DNA from: Streptomyces sp. NBC_01260
GTDB taxonomy: Bacteria; Actinomycetota; Actinomycetes; Streptomycetales; Streptomycetaceae
NCBI RefSeq assembly: GCF_036226405.1
Contig: NZ_CP108464.1
Location: 4,712,001-4,776,000 of the forward strand
DNA: 64,000 nt
Direction of reading: 5' to 3'
This document shows positions 8,105 to 15,760 of this stretch, piece by piece; within the stretch, counting starts at the first letter, position 1; each line of letters opens with the position of its first letter. Position numbers and translations under genes: made by a program. The notes under the pieces are model-generated. The model did not search any database and was not told the DNA's origin. It saw only the letters and a list, made by a program, of their open reading frames with translations.

Positions 8105-8455
8105 ATGACCATGAGCGCCCCAGAGCAACTCGACGCCTCGCGTGCCCGGTTACTGCCATGGCCCCGGCCGGACGGTGGACCGTGCTACCTGCGTACGGAC
8201 GGCCATGGATACGTGTCGCGGGTGGCGGACCAGATGGAGGCCGTACAACTGGGCATGGGCGCCGAGGTCCTCGGCTGCGCCCGGCCGATCATCGCCGCCC
8301 CCGGTGCGTCGGCGACGGAGCTCCGCTTTGCCGCAGCCCGCCTGGCCGAGTGCCTGGCCGATGCGCTGCGGATCGCCGAGAGCAGGGGCGGGCGGCCCCC
8401 GTACGGCAGTGGCGACGGGGGCCGCACGGAGCCGGGTGACGTACGCGGGACGTGA
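8105..8455 (+). CDS. Hypothetical protein downstream of GntR
   Basis: About 116 aa (MTMSAPEQLDASRARLLPW onward). I do not assign a function. It resembles small Streptomyces proteins often found beside GntR genes, with a core of the type GHGYVSRVADQMEAVQLGMG followed by a helical ELRFAAARLAECLADALRIAES segment. Start choice is weak: ATG at 8105 and 8111 and a GTG-less longer frame from 8075 are all possible, and no clear ribosome site precedes any of them. The palindrome GGACCGGTCC at 8081-8090 lies in its leader. Confidence 0.6.
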   Translation: MTMSAPEQLDASRARLLPWPRPDGGPCYLRTDGHGYVSRVADQMEAVQLGMGAEVLGCARPIIAAPGASATELRFAAARLAECLADALRIAESRGGRPPYGSGDGGRTEPGDVRGT

Positions 8456-8592
8456 ACACCGGGCGAGGGCGGCAGCCCAGCAGCTCTGCCCGGCCGCGTC
8501 CGCCCTGGCCGAGGCGTTGTCTCCGCCTGCGCCGCCGGGGGACCCGGACCCGGTGACGGGCCCGGGGCGACCGGTGGCCGATACTGGTCAGC

Positions 8593-10050
8593 ATGGCTTA
8601 CGACGATCTTCGATCCCTTCTCCGGGCTCTGGAGCGCGAGGGCGAGCTCAAGCGCATCAAGGCCGAGGTCGACCCCTACCTGGAGGTCGGTGAGATCGTC
8701 GACCGGGTGAACAAGGCCGGCGGGCCCGCGCTGCTCTTCGAGAACGTCAAGGGCTCCTCGATGCCCCTGGCCATGAACGTGTTCGGCACCGACAAGCGGC
8801 TCCTCAAGGCGCTCGGGCTGAAGTCCTACTCCGAGATCAGCGACAAGATCGGCGGGCTGCTCAAGCCCGAGCTTCCGCACGGCTTCGTCGGGGTCCGGGA
8901 GGCCTTCGGCAAGCTCGGGACGATGGTCCACGTACCGCCCAAGAAGGTGAAGGCCGAGAACGCCCCGGTGCAGGAGGTCGTCCTCACCGGCGACGACGTG
9001 GACCTGGACCGGCTGCCCGCGCTGTTCACCTGGCCCAAGGACGGCGGCTCGTTCTTCAACCTGGGTCTCACGCACACCAAGCACCCCGAGACCGGCGTAC
9101 GGAACCTGGGGCTCTACCGGCTCCAGCGCCACGACCGGCGCACCATCGGGATGCACTGGCAGATCCACAAGGACAGCCGCAACCACTACCAGGTCGCCGC
9201 CAGGCGCGGTGAGCGGCTGCCGGTCGCCATCGCCTTCGGGGCGCCGCCCGCGGTGACGTACGCCTCCACCGCGCCGCTGCCCGGGGACATCGACGAGTAC
9301 CTGTTCGCCGGGTTCATCCAGGGCAAGCGCATCGAGATGGTCGACTGCAAGACCGTCCCGCTCCAGGTCCCGGCCAACGCCGAGGTCGTCATCGAGGGCT
9401 GGCTGGAGCCCGGGAAGACGCTGCCCGAGGGGCCGTTCGGCGACCACACCGGCTTCTACACGCCGCAGGAGCCGTTCCCCGCGCTGACCATCGACTGCGT
9501 GACGATGCGCAGGCGTCCGCTGATCCAGTCGATCGTGGTGGGCCGGCCGCCGACCGAGGACGGGCCGCTGGGGCGGGCCACCGAGCGGTTCTTCCTGCCG
9601 CTGCTCAAGATCATCGTGCCGGACATCGTGGACTACCACCTGCCCGAGTCCGGCGGTTTCCACAACTGCGCCATCGTCTCGATCGACAAGAAGTACCCGA
9701 AGCACGCCCAGAAGGTGATGAGCGCCATCTGGGGCGCGCACATGATGTCGCTGACCAAGCTGATCGTCGTGGTGGACTCCGACTGCGACGTCCACGATCT
9801 GCACGAGGTGTCCTGGCGGGCGCTCGGCAATACGGACTACGCGCGGGACCTGACCGTCGCCGAGGGGCCCGTCGACCATCTCGACCACGCCTCCTACCAG
9901 CAGTTCTGGGGCGGCAAGGCCGGTATCGACGCGACGAAGAAGTGGCCCGAGGAGGGCTACACCCGGGACGGGGGCTGGCCGGACATGGTCGAGTCCGACC
10001 CGGACACGGCGGCGAAGGTCGACCGCCGGTGGAAGGAATACGGACTGTGA
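8593..10050 (+). CDS. UbiD-family menaquinone biosynthesis decarboxylase
   Basis: A 485-aa UbiD-type decarboxylase that uses prenylated FMN to remove the carboxyl group from the prenylated 1,4-dihydroxy-6-naphthoate of the futalosine menaquinone route (called MqnL in that pathway). Family features include LLFENVKGSSMPLAMNVFGT near residues 48-67, the prFMN-binding region around GMHWQIHKDSRNHY, and PEGPFGDHTGFYT with the conserved Glu-Gly-Pro-Phe-Gly. The GTGA at its end starts the next gene, mqnP, and the UbiX partner that makes prFMN lies 1.6 kb downstream. Pathway placement comes from this cluster and from MqnE nearby. Confidence 0.92.
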   Translation: MAYDDLRSLLRALEREGELKRIKAEVDPYLEVGEIVDRVNKAGGPALLFENVKGSSMPLAMNVFGTDKRLLKALGLKSYSEISDKIGGLLKPELPHGFVGVREAFGKLGTMVHVPPKKVKAENAPVQEVVLTGDDVDLDRLPALFTWPKDGGSFFNLGLTHTKHPETGVRNLGLYRLQRHDRRTIGMHWQIHKDSRNHYQVAARRGERLPVAIAFGAPPAVTYASTAPLPGDIDEYLFAGFIQGKRIEMVDCKTVPLQVPANAEVVIEGWLEPGKTLPEGPFGDHTGFYTPQEPFPALTIDCVTMRRRPLIQSIVVGRPPTEDGPLGRATERFFLPLLKIIVPDIVDYHLPESGGFHNCAIVSIDKKYPKHAQKVMSAIWGAHMMSLTKLIVVVDSDCDVHDLHEVSWRALGNTDYARDLTVAEGPVDHLDHASYQQFWGGKAGIDATKKWPEEGYTRDGGWPDMVESDPDTAAKVDRRWKEYGL

Positions 10051-10964
10051 GCGCCGCCGAAGCGACTCTGGGCTCCGAGCCCGCGCAACCGAACAGCAAG
10101 GTCAAGGCGTTCCTGCGGCTCGTGATGATCGAGCACTCGGTCTTCGCGCTGCCCTTCGCGTTCATCGCCGCGCTGACCGCGATGTTCCAGGACGACGAGT
10201 CGATCCACTGGGCGACCCTGCTGCTCGTCACCATCGCCATGGTCGGGCTGCGCACCTTCGCGATGGCCGCGAACCGGATCATCGACCGGGAGATCGACGC
10301 CCGCAACCCCCGTACCGCCGGCCGTGAACTGGTGACGGGCGCGGTGTCGGTGCGCTCCGCGTGGACGGGGGCGCTCGTCGCCGTCGTCGTCTTCCTCGGT
10401 GCGGCGGCGCTGCTGAACCCGCTCTGTCTGGCGCTCGCGCCGCTCGCGGTGATCCCGATGGTGGTCTATCCGTACGGGAAGCGGTTCACGAACTACCCGC
10501 ACGCGATCCTGGGGATCGCCCAGGCCATGGGGCCGGTCGGTGCCTGGCTGGCGGTGACCGGGAGCTGGTCGTGGGACGCGGTGATCCTGGGGCTGGCCGT
10601 CGGCATCTGGATCGGCGGCTTCGACCTGATCTTCGCCTGCCAGGACGTGCAGGCCGACCGGGCCCACGGGGTGCTCTCGGTCCCGGCGCGGTTCGGCATT
10701 CCGGGCGCGCTCTGGGGCGCGCGGGTCTGCCACGCGGTGACGACCGGCCTGCTGGTCTGGTTCGGACTGGCCACCGAGGCGGGGCTCTTCTACTGGATCG
10801 GCATGGTGATCGTCGCCGTGGCCTTCGTGTACGAGCACCGGGTGGTGCGGCCGCACGATCTGTCGCGGCTGAACCGGGCGTTCTTCTCGGTCAACGGGTT
10901 CATCGGAATGGCCCTGTTCGCGTGTGCCCTGCTGGATCTGCTGGTGCGGGGCCTGACGGTCTGA
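10047..10964 (+). CDS. mqnP: MqnP-type UbiA prenyltransferase
   Basis: A 305-aa integral membrane prenyltransferase that attaches the polyprenyl tail in menaquinone synthesis. Both Mg-prenyl-diphosphate motifs of the UbiA family are present: NRIIDREIDARN near residues 76-87 and DVQADRAHG near 198-206, each ahead of hydrophobic helices. The start is GTG at 10047, overlapping the decarboxylase stop as GTGA. An in-frame extension to 9942 exists but would run through the upstream gene. The 3' end overlaps the convergent rhomboid gene by 65 bp. Substrate assignment rests on the futalosine-type neighbours. Confidence 0.9.
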   Translation: MSAAEATLGSEPAQPNSKVKAFLRLVMIEHSVFALPFAFIAALTAMFQDDESIHWATLLLVTIAMVGLRTFAMAANRIIDREIDARNPRTAGRELVTGAVSVRSAWTGALVAVVVFLGAAALLNPLCLALAPLAVIPMVVYPYGKRFTNYPHAILGIAQAMGPVGAWLAVTGSWSWDAVILGLAVGIWIGGFDLIFACQDVQADRAHGVLSVPARFGIPGALWGARVCHAVTTGLLVWFGLATEAGLFYWIGMVIVAVAFVYEHRVVRPHDLSRLNRAFFSVNGFIGMALFACALLDLLVRGLTV

Positions 10965-11541
10965 GCGGCCGGGCGCCGCGGCGCAGGACGAACGCGGCCA
11001 CCGCTCCGCCGATCAGGCCGAAGAGGTGGCCCTGCCAGCTGACACCCGGATCGGTCGGCAGGACGCCCTGGAGCAGCGAGCCGTACACCGCGGCGATGAT
11101 CACGCCGACGACCACGTCCAGCGGGCGGCGGTCCACGAAGCCGCGGACCAGCAGATAGCCGAAGAGGCCGAAAACCACGCCCGACGCGCCGAGCGTGACG
11201 GTGTTCGCCGGAGCGGTGAGCCAGACGCCGAGGCCGCCGATCACGATCACGGTGAGCACCACGCCGGCGAAGCGGCGCAGGCCGCCCAGGGCGGCGATGA
11301 AGCCCAGGACCAGCAGCGGGACGCTGTTCGACGCGACGTGCGCCCAGCCGCTGTGCAGAAAGGCGGCGGGCACGATGTCGAGCAGCTCGCCCGGATCGCG
11401 CGGGCTGATGCCGTGGCTGTCCAGGCTGTGGCCGGTCGCGAGGTCGATGCCCTCCAGCACCCAGAGCAGCCCGACCCAGCCCAGCATGACCGCGCCCGCC
11501 ACGAGGGCACGGGCTCCGGTCGTCGTGTGCGTGGCGTTCAT
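10900..11541 (-). CDS. Rhomboid-family intramembrane serine protease
   Basis: A 213-aa membrane protein with the rhomboid catalytic dyad: Ser in GASGVVFG (about residue 119) and His in SWQGHLFGLIGG (about 169). The oxyanion-side H-x3-N pattern is also present in HVASNSVPL. Six hydrophobic segments are visible. It cleaves membrane proteins within the bilayer; the substrate is unknown. I favour the ATG at 11541, with AAGGGGGG 8 nt upstream, over the GTG at 11550. The gene is convergent with mqnP and overlaps its end by 65 bp. It sits inside the menaquinone cluster but has no evident link to the pathway. Confidence 0.88.
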   Translation of the reverse strand: MNATHTTTGARALVAGAVMLGWVGLLWVLEGIDLATGHSLDSHGISPRDPGELLDIVPAAFLHSGWAHVASNSVPLLVLGFIAALGGLRRFAGVVLTVIVIGGLGVWLTAPANTVTLGASGVVFGLFGYLLVRGFVDRRPLDVVVGVIIAAVYGSLLQGVLPTDPGVSWQGHLFGLIGGAVAAFVLRRGARPLRPSGPAPADPAGHTRTGPFR

Positions 11542-11642
11542 GGAACGCACCCCCCTTCATCCGTCGGAACGTACGGAGCCCCTGGCTCGGTTCCGGGTCG
11601 CGCGTGCCGGATAGGCTCGGTCCTGTGGATTCCGGGATTTCA

Positions 11643-12308
11643 GTGAGTCAGCAGCAGCGACAGCCTTGGATTGTCGGGGTTTCAGGCGCTTCGGGCACAC
11701 CATTCGCCGCTGCGGTGCTGCGCGGTCTGCTGGCCGCGGGGGAGAGCGTCGATCTGGTGGTGAGCCGGGCGTCGCGGCTGACCCTGCTGGACGAGACCGG
11801 GATCGCGTTCCGTGACGCGCACTGGCAGGAGGACCTGCGCGGCTGGCTGGCGCGGGGTGCGGACGGCAAGCCGCGCACCTTCGAGGTGGAGTTGTCCGGT
11901 GTACGGCACTGGGCCGCCGGTGATCTGGCCGCCGGGCCGTCCTCGGGGTCGTACCCGGCGAAGGGGATGCTGATCGTCCCGGCCTCGACGGCGTGTGTGG
12001 CCGGGGTGGCGCTCGGGCTCTCGAAGGACCTGTTGCAGCGGGCCGCGAGCGTGACGCTCAAGGAGCGGCGGAAGCTGGTCGTCGCGGTGCGCGAGACCCC
12101 GCTCAACGGGCAGACGCTGAAGCATCTGGTGGCCCTGGACGAGGCGGGCGCGGTCGTGCTGCCCGCCTCTCCGGCGTTCTACGCGGGTGCGACGCACATC
12201 CAGGACCTGGTGGATTTCGTCGCGGGGCGGGTGCTGGACGCGGCAGGGGTGCCGCACCAGCTGTACCGCCGCTGGGAGGGAGAGCTCGGTGGCGGCTCCC
12301 GTGGCTGA
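11643..12308 (+). CDS. UbiX-like flavin prenyltransferase
   Basis: Makes prenylated FMN, the cofactor of the UbiD-type decarboxylase at 8593 (MqnM in the futalosine route). The FMN-binding N-terminus GVSGASGTPFAAAVLRGLL and the conserved VPASTACVAGVALG and ERRKLVVAVRETPL segments identify the family. It is about 221 aa from the GTG at 11643. GTGs at 11625 and 11604 are in-frame alternatives and none has a strong ribosome site. Some spacing and charge differences from E. coli UbiX are normal for actinobacterial copies. Confidence 0.88.
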   Translation: MSQQQRQPWIVGVSGASGTPFAAAVLRGLLAAGESVDLVVSRASRLTLLDETGIAFRDAHWQEDLRGWLARGADGKPRTFEVELSGVRHWAAGDLAAGPSSGSYPAKGMLIVPASTACVAGVALGLSKDLLQRAASVTLKERRKLVVAVRETPLNGQTLKHLVALDEAGAVVLPASPAFYAGATHIQDLVDFVAGRVLDAAGVPHQLYRRWEGELGGGSRG

Positions 12309-12319
12309 TCCGGGTGGGG

Positions 12320-12454
12320 TCAGCGCTTCTTGGCTGCGCGCGGGTTGCGGGTCCGGTCGACCCGGTGGGCAGCGGCGGGCTGGTGGGCACGCGAGCGGTT
12401 GGCCAGGTCCTGCAGCTCGCGCATCCGGGCGTAGGCCATCTCGATCGTGTACAC
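12320..12454 (-). CDS. Small basic protein, 44 aa, divergent from Lrp gene
   Basis: A short frame reading MYTIEMAYARMRELQDLA, then a His/Arg-rich tail and KKR before TGA at 12320. GTG start at 12454 with CAGGAG about 10 nt upstream (12465-12470). I recall similar short proteins next to Lrp genes in Streptomyces, so it is likely real. One amphipathic helix (EMAYARMRELQDLANRS) and a basic tail are all that can be seen. The function is unknown. It shares the AT-rich control region with the lrp-like gene. Confidence 0.6.
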   Translation of the reverse strand: MYTIEMAYARMRELQDLANRSRAHQPAAAHRVDRTRNPRAAKKR

Positions 12455-12480
12455 GGTGTTTTCACTCCTGAAGATTCGAA

Positions 12481-12527
12481 AGCATTTTTTGGATGCTCGG
12501 GAAGATTTGCAGGCTCTGACGCCTGCA
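12481..12527. promoter_or_regulatory. AT-rich divergent control region with perfect inverted repeat
   Basis: TGCAGGC (12508-12514), a 6-nt centre and GCCTGCA (12521-12527) form a perfect 7-bp inverted repeat. AGCAT / ATGCT at 12481-12497 forms a second weak dyad. The stretch up to 12570 is the most AT-rich in this neighbourhood. It lies between the small protein and the Lrp-type regulator, so autoregulation is plausible. Confidence 0.45.
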
Positions 12528-12586
12528 TGCCTTAGATTCTACACGTAGATTCGCGAAACTGCTGAATAATGGAAGGTTCCAGTCAC

Positions 12587-13042
12587 ATGGACGCGGTGGA
12601 CAGGCAGCTCATCCAGGCCCTCAGGGAGAACGGCAGGGCCTCGTACGCCGAGCTGGGGCGGCTCGTGGGGCTCTCCGGGCCCAGCGTCACCGACCGCATC
12701 AACCGGCTGGAGACCGCCGGAGTCATCACCGGCTACCGCGCCACCGTCGACGCGGCCTCCCTCGGACTCGGGGTGACGGCCCTGATCGGCATCTCGCTCT
12801 CCGACGCCGCGGACCACGAGGACGTCGCGCACCGGCTGAAGGACCTCGCCGAGATCGAGGACGCCTGGTTCATCGCGGGCGACGACTCCTACATGCTCAA
12901 GGTGCGGGTCGGTGACGTGGACGGCCTGGAGAAGACCATCCGCCGGCTCAGCGGCACCAGGGGCGTCTCGCGGACCCGTACCACGATCGTGCTGTCCACC
13001 AAGTGGGAGAACCGGGTCGGCGACCTGCCCGAGGAGGACTGA
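12587..13042 (+). CDS. Lrp/AsnC-family regulator
   Basis: A 151-aa regulator with an N-terminal winged helix (DRQLIQALRENGRASYAELG, LSGPSVTDRINRLETAGVI) and a C-terminal RAM ligand-binding domain (residues 65-145, including the GDDSYMLKV turn). ATG at 12587 is preceded by GGAAGG at a good distance; ATG at 12569 is an alternative. It lies between the UbiX-like gene and mqnE and may control the menaquinone genes or the small divergent protein. The effector amino acid is unknown. Confidence 0.9.
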   Translation: MDAVDRQLIQALRENGRASYAELGRLVGLSGPSVTDRINRLETAGVITGYRATVDAASLGLGVTALIGISLSDAADHEDVAHRLKDLAEIEDAWFIAGDDSYMLKVRVGDVDGLEKTIRRLSGTRGVSRTRTTIVLSTKWENRVGDLPEED

Positions 13043-13131
13043 CGGGGAGAGCCGAGGGGGTCACCGGGCCGCGCCGGACGGGGGAGTACGGTGAGCGAAG
13101 TCTGTTACGCAGAGAAATGGGAGGCGCCCTA

Positions 13132-14295
13132 GTGGACGCGGGACTCAAGCGCGAGCTGGAGCAGAAGGTCCGGGCCGGCGAGCGGCTGACCCGCGAGGAC
13201 GGGATCGCGCTCTACGAGTCCGACGACCTGGCGTGGCTGGGCGGTCTGGCCCATGAGGTGCGTACGCGCAAGAACGGCGACGTCGTCCACTTCAACGTCA
13301 ACCGTCACCTCAACATGACGAACGTGTGCACCGCGTCGTGCGCGTACTGCTCTTTCCAGCGCAAGCCGGGCGAGAAGGACGCGTACACGATGCGCATCGA
13401 GGAGGCCGTCCGCCTCGCGAAGGCGATGGAGGGCGAGAGCCTCACCGAGCTGCACATCGTCAACGGGCTGCACCCCACCCTGCCGTGGCGCTACTACCCG
13501 CGTTCGCTGAGCGCGCTGAAGGAAGCGCTGCCCGAGGTCTCCCTCAAGGCGTTCACCGCCACCGAGATCCACCACTTCGAGACCATCTCCGGGCTCTCCG
13601 CCTCCGAGATCCTCGACGAGCTGATCGAGGCCGGTCTGGAGTCGCTGACCGGTGGTGGCGCGGAGATCTTCGACTGGGAGGTCCGTCAGCACATCGTCGA
13701 CCACGCCACCCACTGGGAGGACTGGTCGCGGATCCACCGGCTCGCGCACGAGAAGGGTCTCAAGACCCCCGCGACGATGCTGTACGGGCACATCGAGGAG
13801 CCCCGTCACCGCGTCGACCACGTGCTGCGGCTGCGTGAGCTCCAGGACGAGACCGGCGGCTTCCAGGTCTTCATCCCGCTGCGCTACCAGCACGACTTCG
13901 TGGACATGAAGGACGGCAAGATCCGCAACAAGCTCCAGGCGCGGACGACGATGGCGACCGGCGCGGAGGCGCTCAAGACCTTCGCGGTCTCCCGGCTGCT
14001 CTTCGACAACGTCCCGCACGTCAAGGTCTTCTGGGTGATGCACGGTGTGCAGACCGCCCAGCTCGCGCTCCAGCACGGCGCGGACGACATGGACGGCTCG
14101 GTCGTCGAGTACAAGATCACGCACGACGCGGACAACTACGGCACGCCGAACAAGCTCGGCCGTGACGATCTGCTGGACCTGATCCGCGACGCGGGCTTCC
14201 GGCCCGTCGAGCGCAACACCCGGTACGAGATCATCCGCGAGTACCCCGGCCCGGACGCGGAGCGGCGCGAGTCGCCGCAGCCCATGCGGGTCTGA
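13132..14295 (+). CDS. mqnE: Aminofutalosine synthase MqnE (radical SAM)
   Basis: Catalyses the second step of the futalosine menaquinone route, joining the MqnA product to the 5'-deoxyadenosyl radical to give 6-amino-6-deoxyfutalosine. The radical SAM cluster Cys residues are C66-x3-C70-x2-C73 (CTASCAYCSF). Other MqnE/CofH-type features are HIVNGLHPTLPWRYYP, TATEIHHFE, GLESLTGGGAEIF and a 387-aa length. GTG start at 13132 with GGGAGG 8 nt upstream; an ATG at 13117 overlaps that ribosome site and is less likely. A strong hairpin follows at 14331. Confidence 0.95.
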   Translation: MDAGLKRELEQKVRAGERLTREDGIALYESDDLAWLGGLAHEVRTRKNGDVVHFNVNRHLNMTNVCTASCAYCSFQRKPGEKDAYTMRIEEAVRLAKAMEGESLTELHIVNGLHPTLPWRYYPRSLSALKEALPEVSLKAFTATEIHHFETISGLSASEILDELIEAGLESLTGGGAEIFDWEVRQHIVDHATHWEDWSRIHRLAHEKGLKTPATMLYGHIEEPRHRVDHVLRLRELQDETGGFQVFIPLRYQHDFVDMKDGKIRNKLQARTTMATGAEALKTFAVSRLLFDNVPHVKVFWVMHGVQTAQLALQHGADDMDGSVVEYKITHDADNYGTPNKLGRDDLLDLIRDAGFRPVERNTRYEIIREYPGPDAERRESPQPMRV

Positions 14296-14330
14296 ACCGG
14301 CGCGCGCCCTCGGTGCGCGCAGCGCTGTAC

Positions 14331-14364
14331 GAAAGCTCCGGCCGCCGTCCCGGCCGGAGCTTTC
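14331..14364. terminator. Rho-independent-type hairpin after mqnE
   Basis: A perfect 14-bp stem GAAAGCTCCGGCCG / CGGCCGGAGCTTTC with a 6-nt loop, 35 bp past the mqnE stop and about 50 bp before the acetyltransferase gene. Confidence 0.8.
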
Positions 14365-14417
14365 TCGCGTTCCGGACGGGGTTTGAGGGCAGGGCTCGTA
14401 ATGGTTAATCTGCCTTT

Positions 14418-14942
14418 ATGGCACTTACTTTTGAGCTGGACCCCACCTTCGACAAGTCCCTGCGGGACGGTATCGCCGCGCTCTGGACCGATGTGTCCAA
14501 CGCAGGCGGCGCGGTGGGTTTCGTACCGCCCGTCACGGTCGAGGACGTCCGGCCCGATCTGGTCAAGCACCTCACCGCCATGGCCGAGGAGCGCGCCCGG
14601 CTCCTCGTCGGCTACGACGAGGAGGGCGCCGTCGCGGCCACGGCCTTCCTCACCCGCAACACGCACCGGCTGATGGCCCACTGGGTCTGGCTCTACACGG
14701 TGATGGTCCACCCCCGCCACCAGGGCCGCGGATACGGGCGCGCCCTGCTGGCCGCGGCCGCCGACGCCGCGCGCACCATCGGGGGCGTCGAGGCCATCCG
14801 GCTCACCTGCCGGGGCGGTACGGGGGCCGACCGGTTCTACGCCTCCTGCGGCTACAAGGAGGTCGGGCGGGTGCCGGGGGCGATCCGGGTGGCCGAGGGG
14901 GACGACCGCGACGACATCAGCATGCTGCTGCCGCTCGGCTGA
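14418..14942 (+). CDS. GNAT-family N-acetyltransferase
   Basis: A 174-aa acetyl-CoA dependent acyltransferase. The acetyl-CoA pyrophosphate loop is HPRHQGRGYGRALLAAA near residues 96-112, preceded by the strand VWLYTVMV and followed by AIRLTCRGGTGADRFYASCGYKEVG, the usual GNAT ending. The acceptor substrate is unknown. It stands alone between two hairpins, with its own promoter expected in 14365-14417. Confidence 0.88.
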   Translation: MALTFELDPTFDKSLRDGIAALWTDVSNAGGAVGFVPPVTVEDVRPDLVKHLTAMAEERARLLVGYDEEGAVAATAFLTRNTHRLMAHWVWLYTVMVHPRHQGRGYGRALLAAAADAARTIGGVEAIRLTCRGGTGADRFYASCGYKEVGRVPGAIRVAEGDDRDDISMLLPLG

Positions 14943-15065
14943 GAACGGCCGGCCGGGCCCTTCGGCGAGGAGCCCGGGGGTGCTTCACGGAGCCCTCCGA
15001 ACCGGGCGATCGCGGGGCATGCTTCACTGGACGGGCAGGACTGTCACTGAGAGAGAAGGCGAGCT

Positions 15066-15362
15066 GTGTCCGCTGCCAAGCCGAGCGCAATGATCCGGTA
15101 CACCGCGATGCGTCTCAGTATCTTCGTCGGCTGCTTCGCGCTCGCCGCCGTGGCCGTCAACTTCGGGCTGCTCCCCTCCGGGGCGGGAGGCTCGAACGTC
15201 ATCTGGGTCATCCTGCTCGCCCTCGTGCTCTCCGCGCCGCTCAGCTACGTGCTGCTGCGCAAGCAGCGCGACGAGATGTCCGAGCAGATCGTCTCCAGGG
15301 TCGACCGGACCAAGGCGCGCCTTGAGGCGAACCGGACCCGCGAGGACAGCGTCACCCAGTGA
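15066..15362 (+). CDS. DUF4229 domain membrane protein
   Basis: A 98-aa protein with two hydrophobic helices (LSIFVGCFALAAVAVNFGLL and VIWVILLALVLSAPLSYVLL) and a charged tail of the type RKQRDEMSEQIVSRVDRTKA. This is the pattern of the actinobacterial DUF4229 family, whose role is unknown. The GTG start at 15066 follows GAAGGCGAG. Genes of this family are commonly found near menaquinone genes in Streptomyces, but no functional link is shown here. Confidence 0.82.
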   Translation: MSAAKPSAMIRYTAMRLSIFVGCFALAAVAVNFGLLPSGAGGSNVIWVILLALVLSAPLSYVLLRKQRDEMSEQIVSRVDRTKARLEANRTREDSVTQ

Positions 15363-15413
15363 GTGCCGGGTAAGGGAAATGTAAGCTCCCTCACACCCAC
15401 CCCCTTTCTCTTC

Positions 15414-15456
15414 GAAACCCCAGCGCCGGAGCGACCGCTCCTGTACTGGGGTTTTC
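15414..15456. terminator. Terminator hairpin after DUF4229 gene
   Basis: Outer stem GAAACCCCAG (15414-15423) with CTGGGGTTTTC (15446-15456) and inner stem GGAGCG / CGCTCC around ACC. It ends in a short T run (GTTTTC). Confidence 0.8.
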
Positions 15457-15510
15457 GCGTTCCTCCGCCCTTCGTGGGGTGGTCGCCCGCGGTCGCATCC
15501 CAAAGAAGAC

Positions 15511-15527
15511 CTTTGAGGTTCTCAAAG
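15511..15527. promoter_or_regulatory. Perfect inverted repeat upstream of leader peptide
   Basis: CTTTGAG-GTT-CTCAAAG is a 17-bp perfect dyad 22 bp before the leader peptide ATG. It could be an operator at the promoter for the leader and symporter. No regulator gene is adjacent. Confidence 0.4.
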
Positions 15528-15549
15528 TTTAAGTGTTAACGTGTTCGAC

Positions 15550-15657
15550 ATGAAGACAGCTGTGCGCCTCCGACCTGCCCCGAGCATCCCGCTCGTGGCG
15601 CGCCTGCATGTCGATCTCTGCCGCTGTATGTCCGCGGTCTGTTGCCGCAACGTCTGA
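15550..15657 (+). CDS. Cysteine-rich leader peptide (35 aa) upstream of symporter
   Basis: The short frame starts ATG at 15550 and ends TGA at 15657. Its C-terminal half reads ARLHVDLCRCMSAVCCRNV, with four Cys codons in the last 13. It fits the recurrent Streptomyces 'putative leader peptide' pattern (VDLxR...), which sits in front of sulfur and amino-acid uptake genes. By analogy with cysteine-responsive attenuators in actinobacteria, ribosome stalling at the Cys codons when charged tRNA-Cys is scarce could raise expression of the downstream symporter. No terminator or antiterminator fold was computed. Confidence 0.7.
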   Translation: MKTAVRLRPAPSIPLVARLHVDLCRCMSAVCCRNV

Positions 15658-15760
15658 ACGGCATCATGCAGCGGCGCCGCCCCTGACGCGGGCGCCGCAC
15701 CCCCCGTCCCCCCGCACATCGTCCCCGTGCGTCCCGATGCGTCACATCTGGAGTGTGTCC

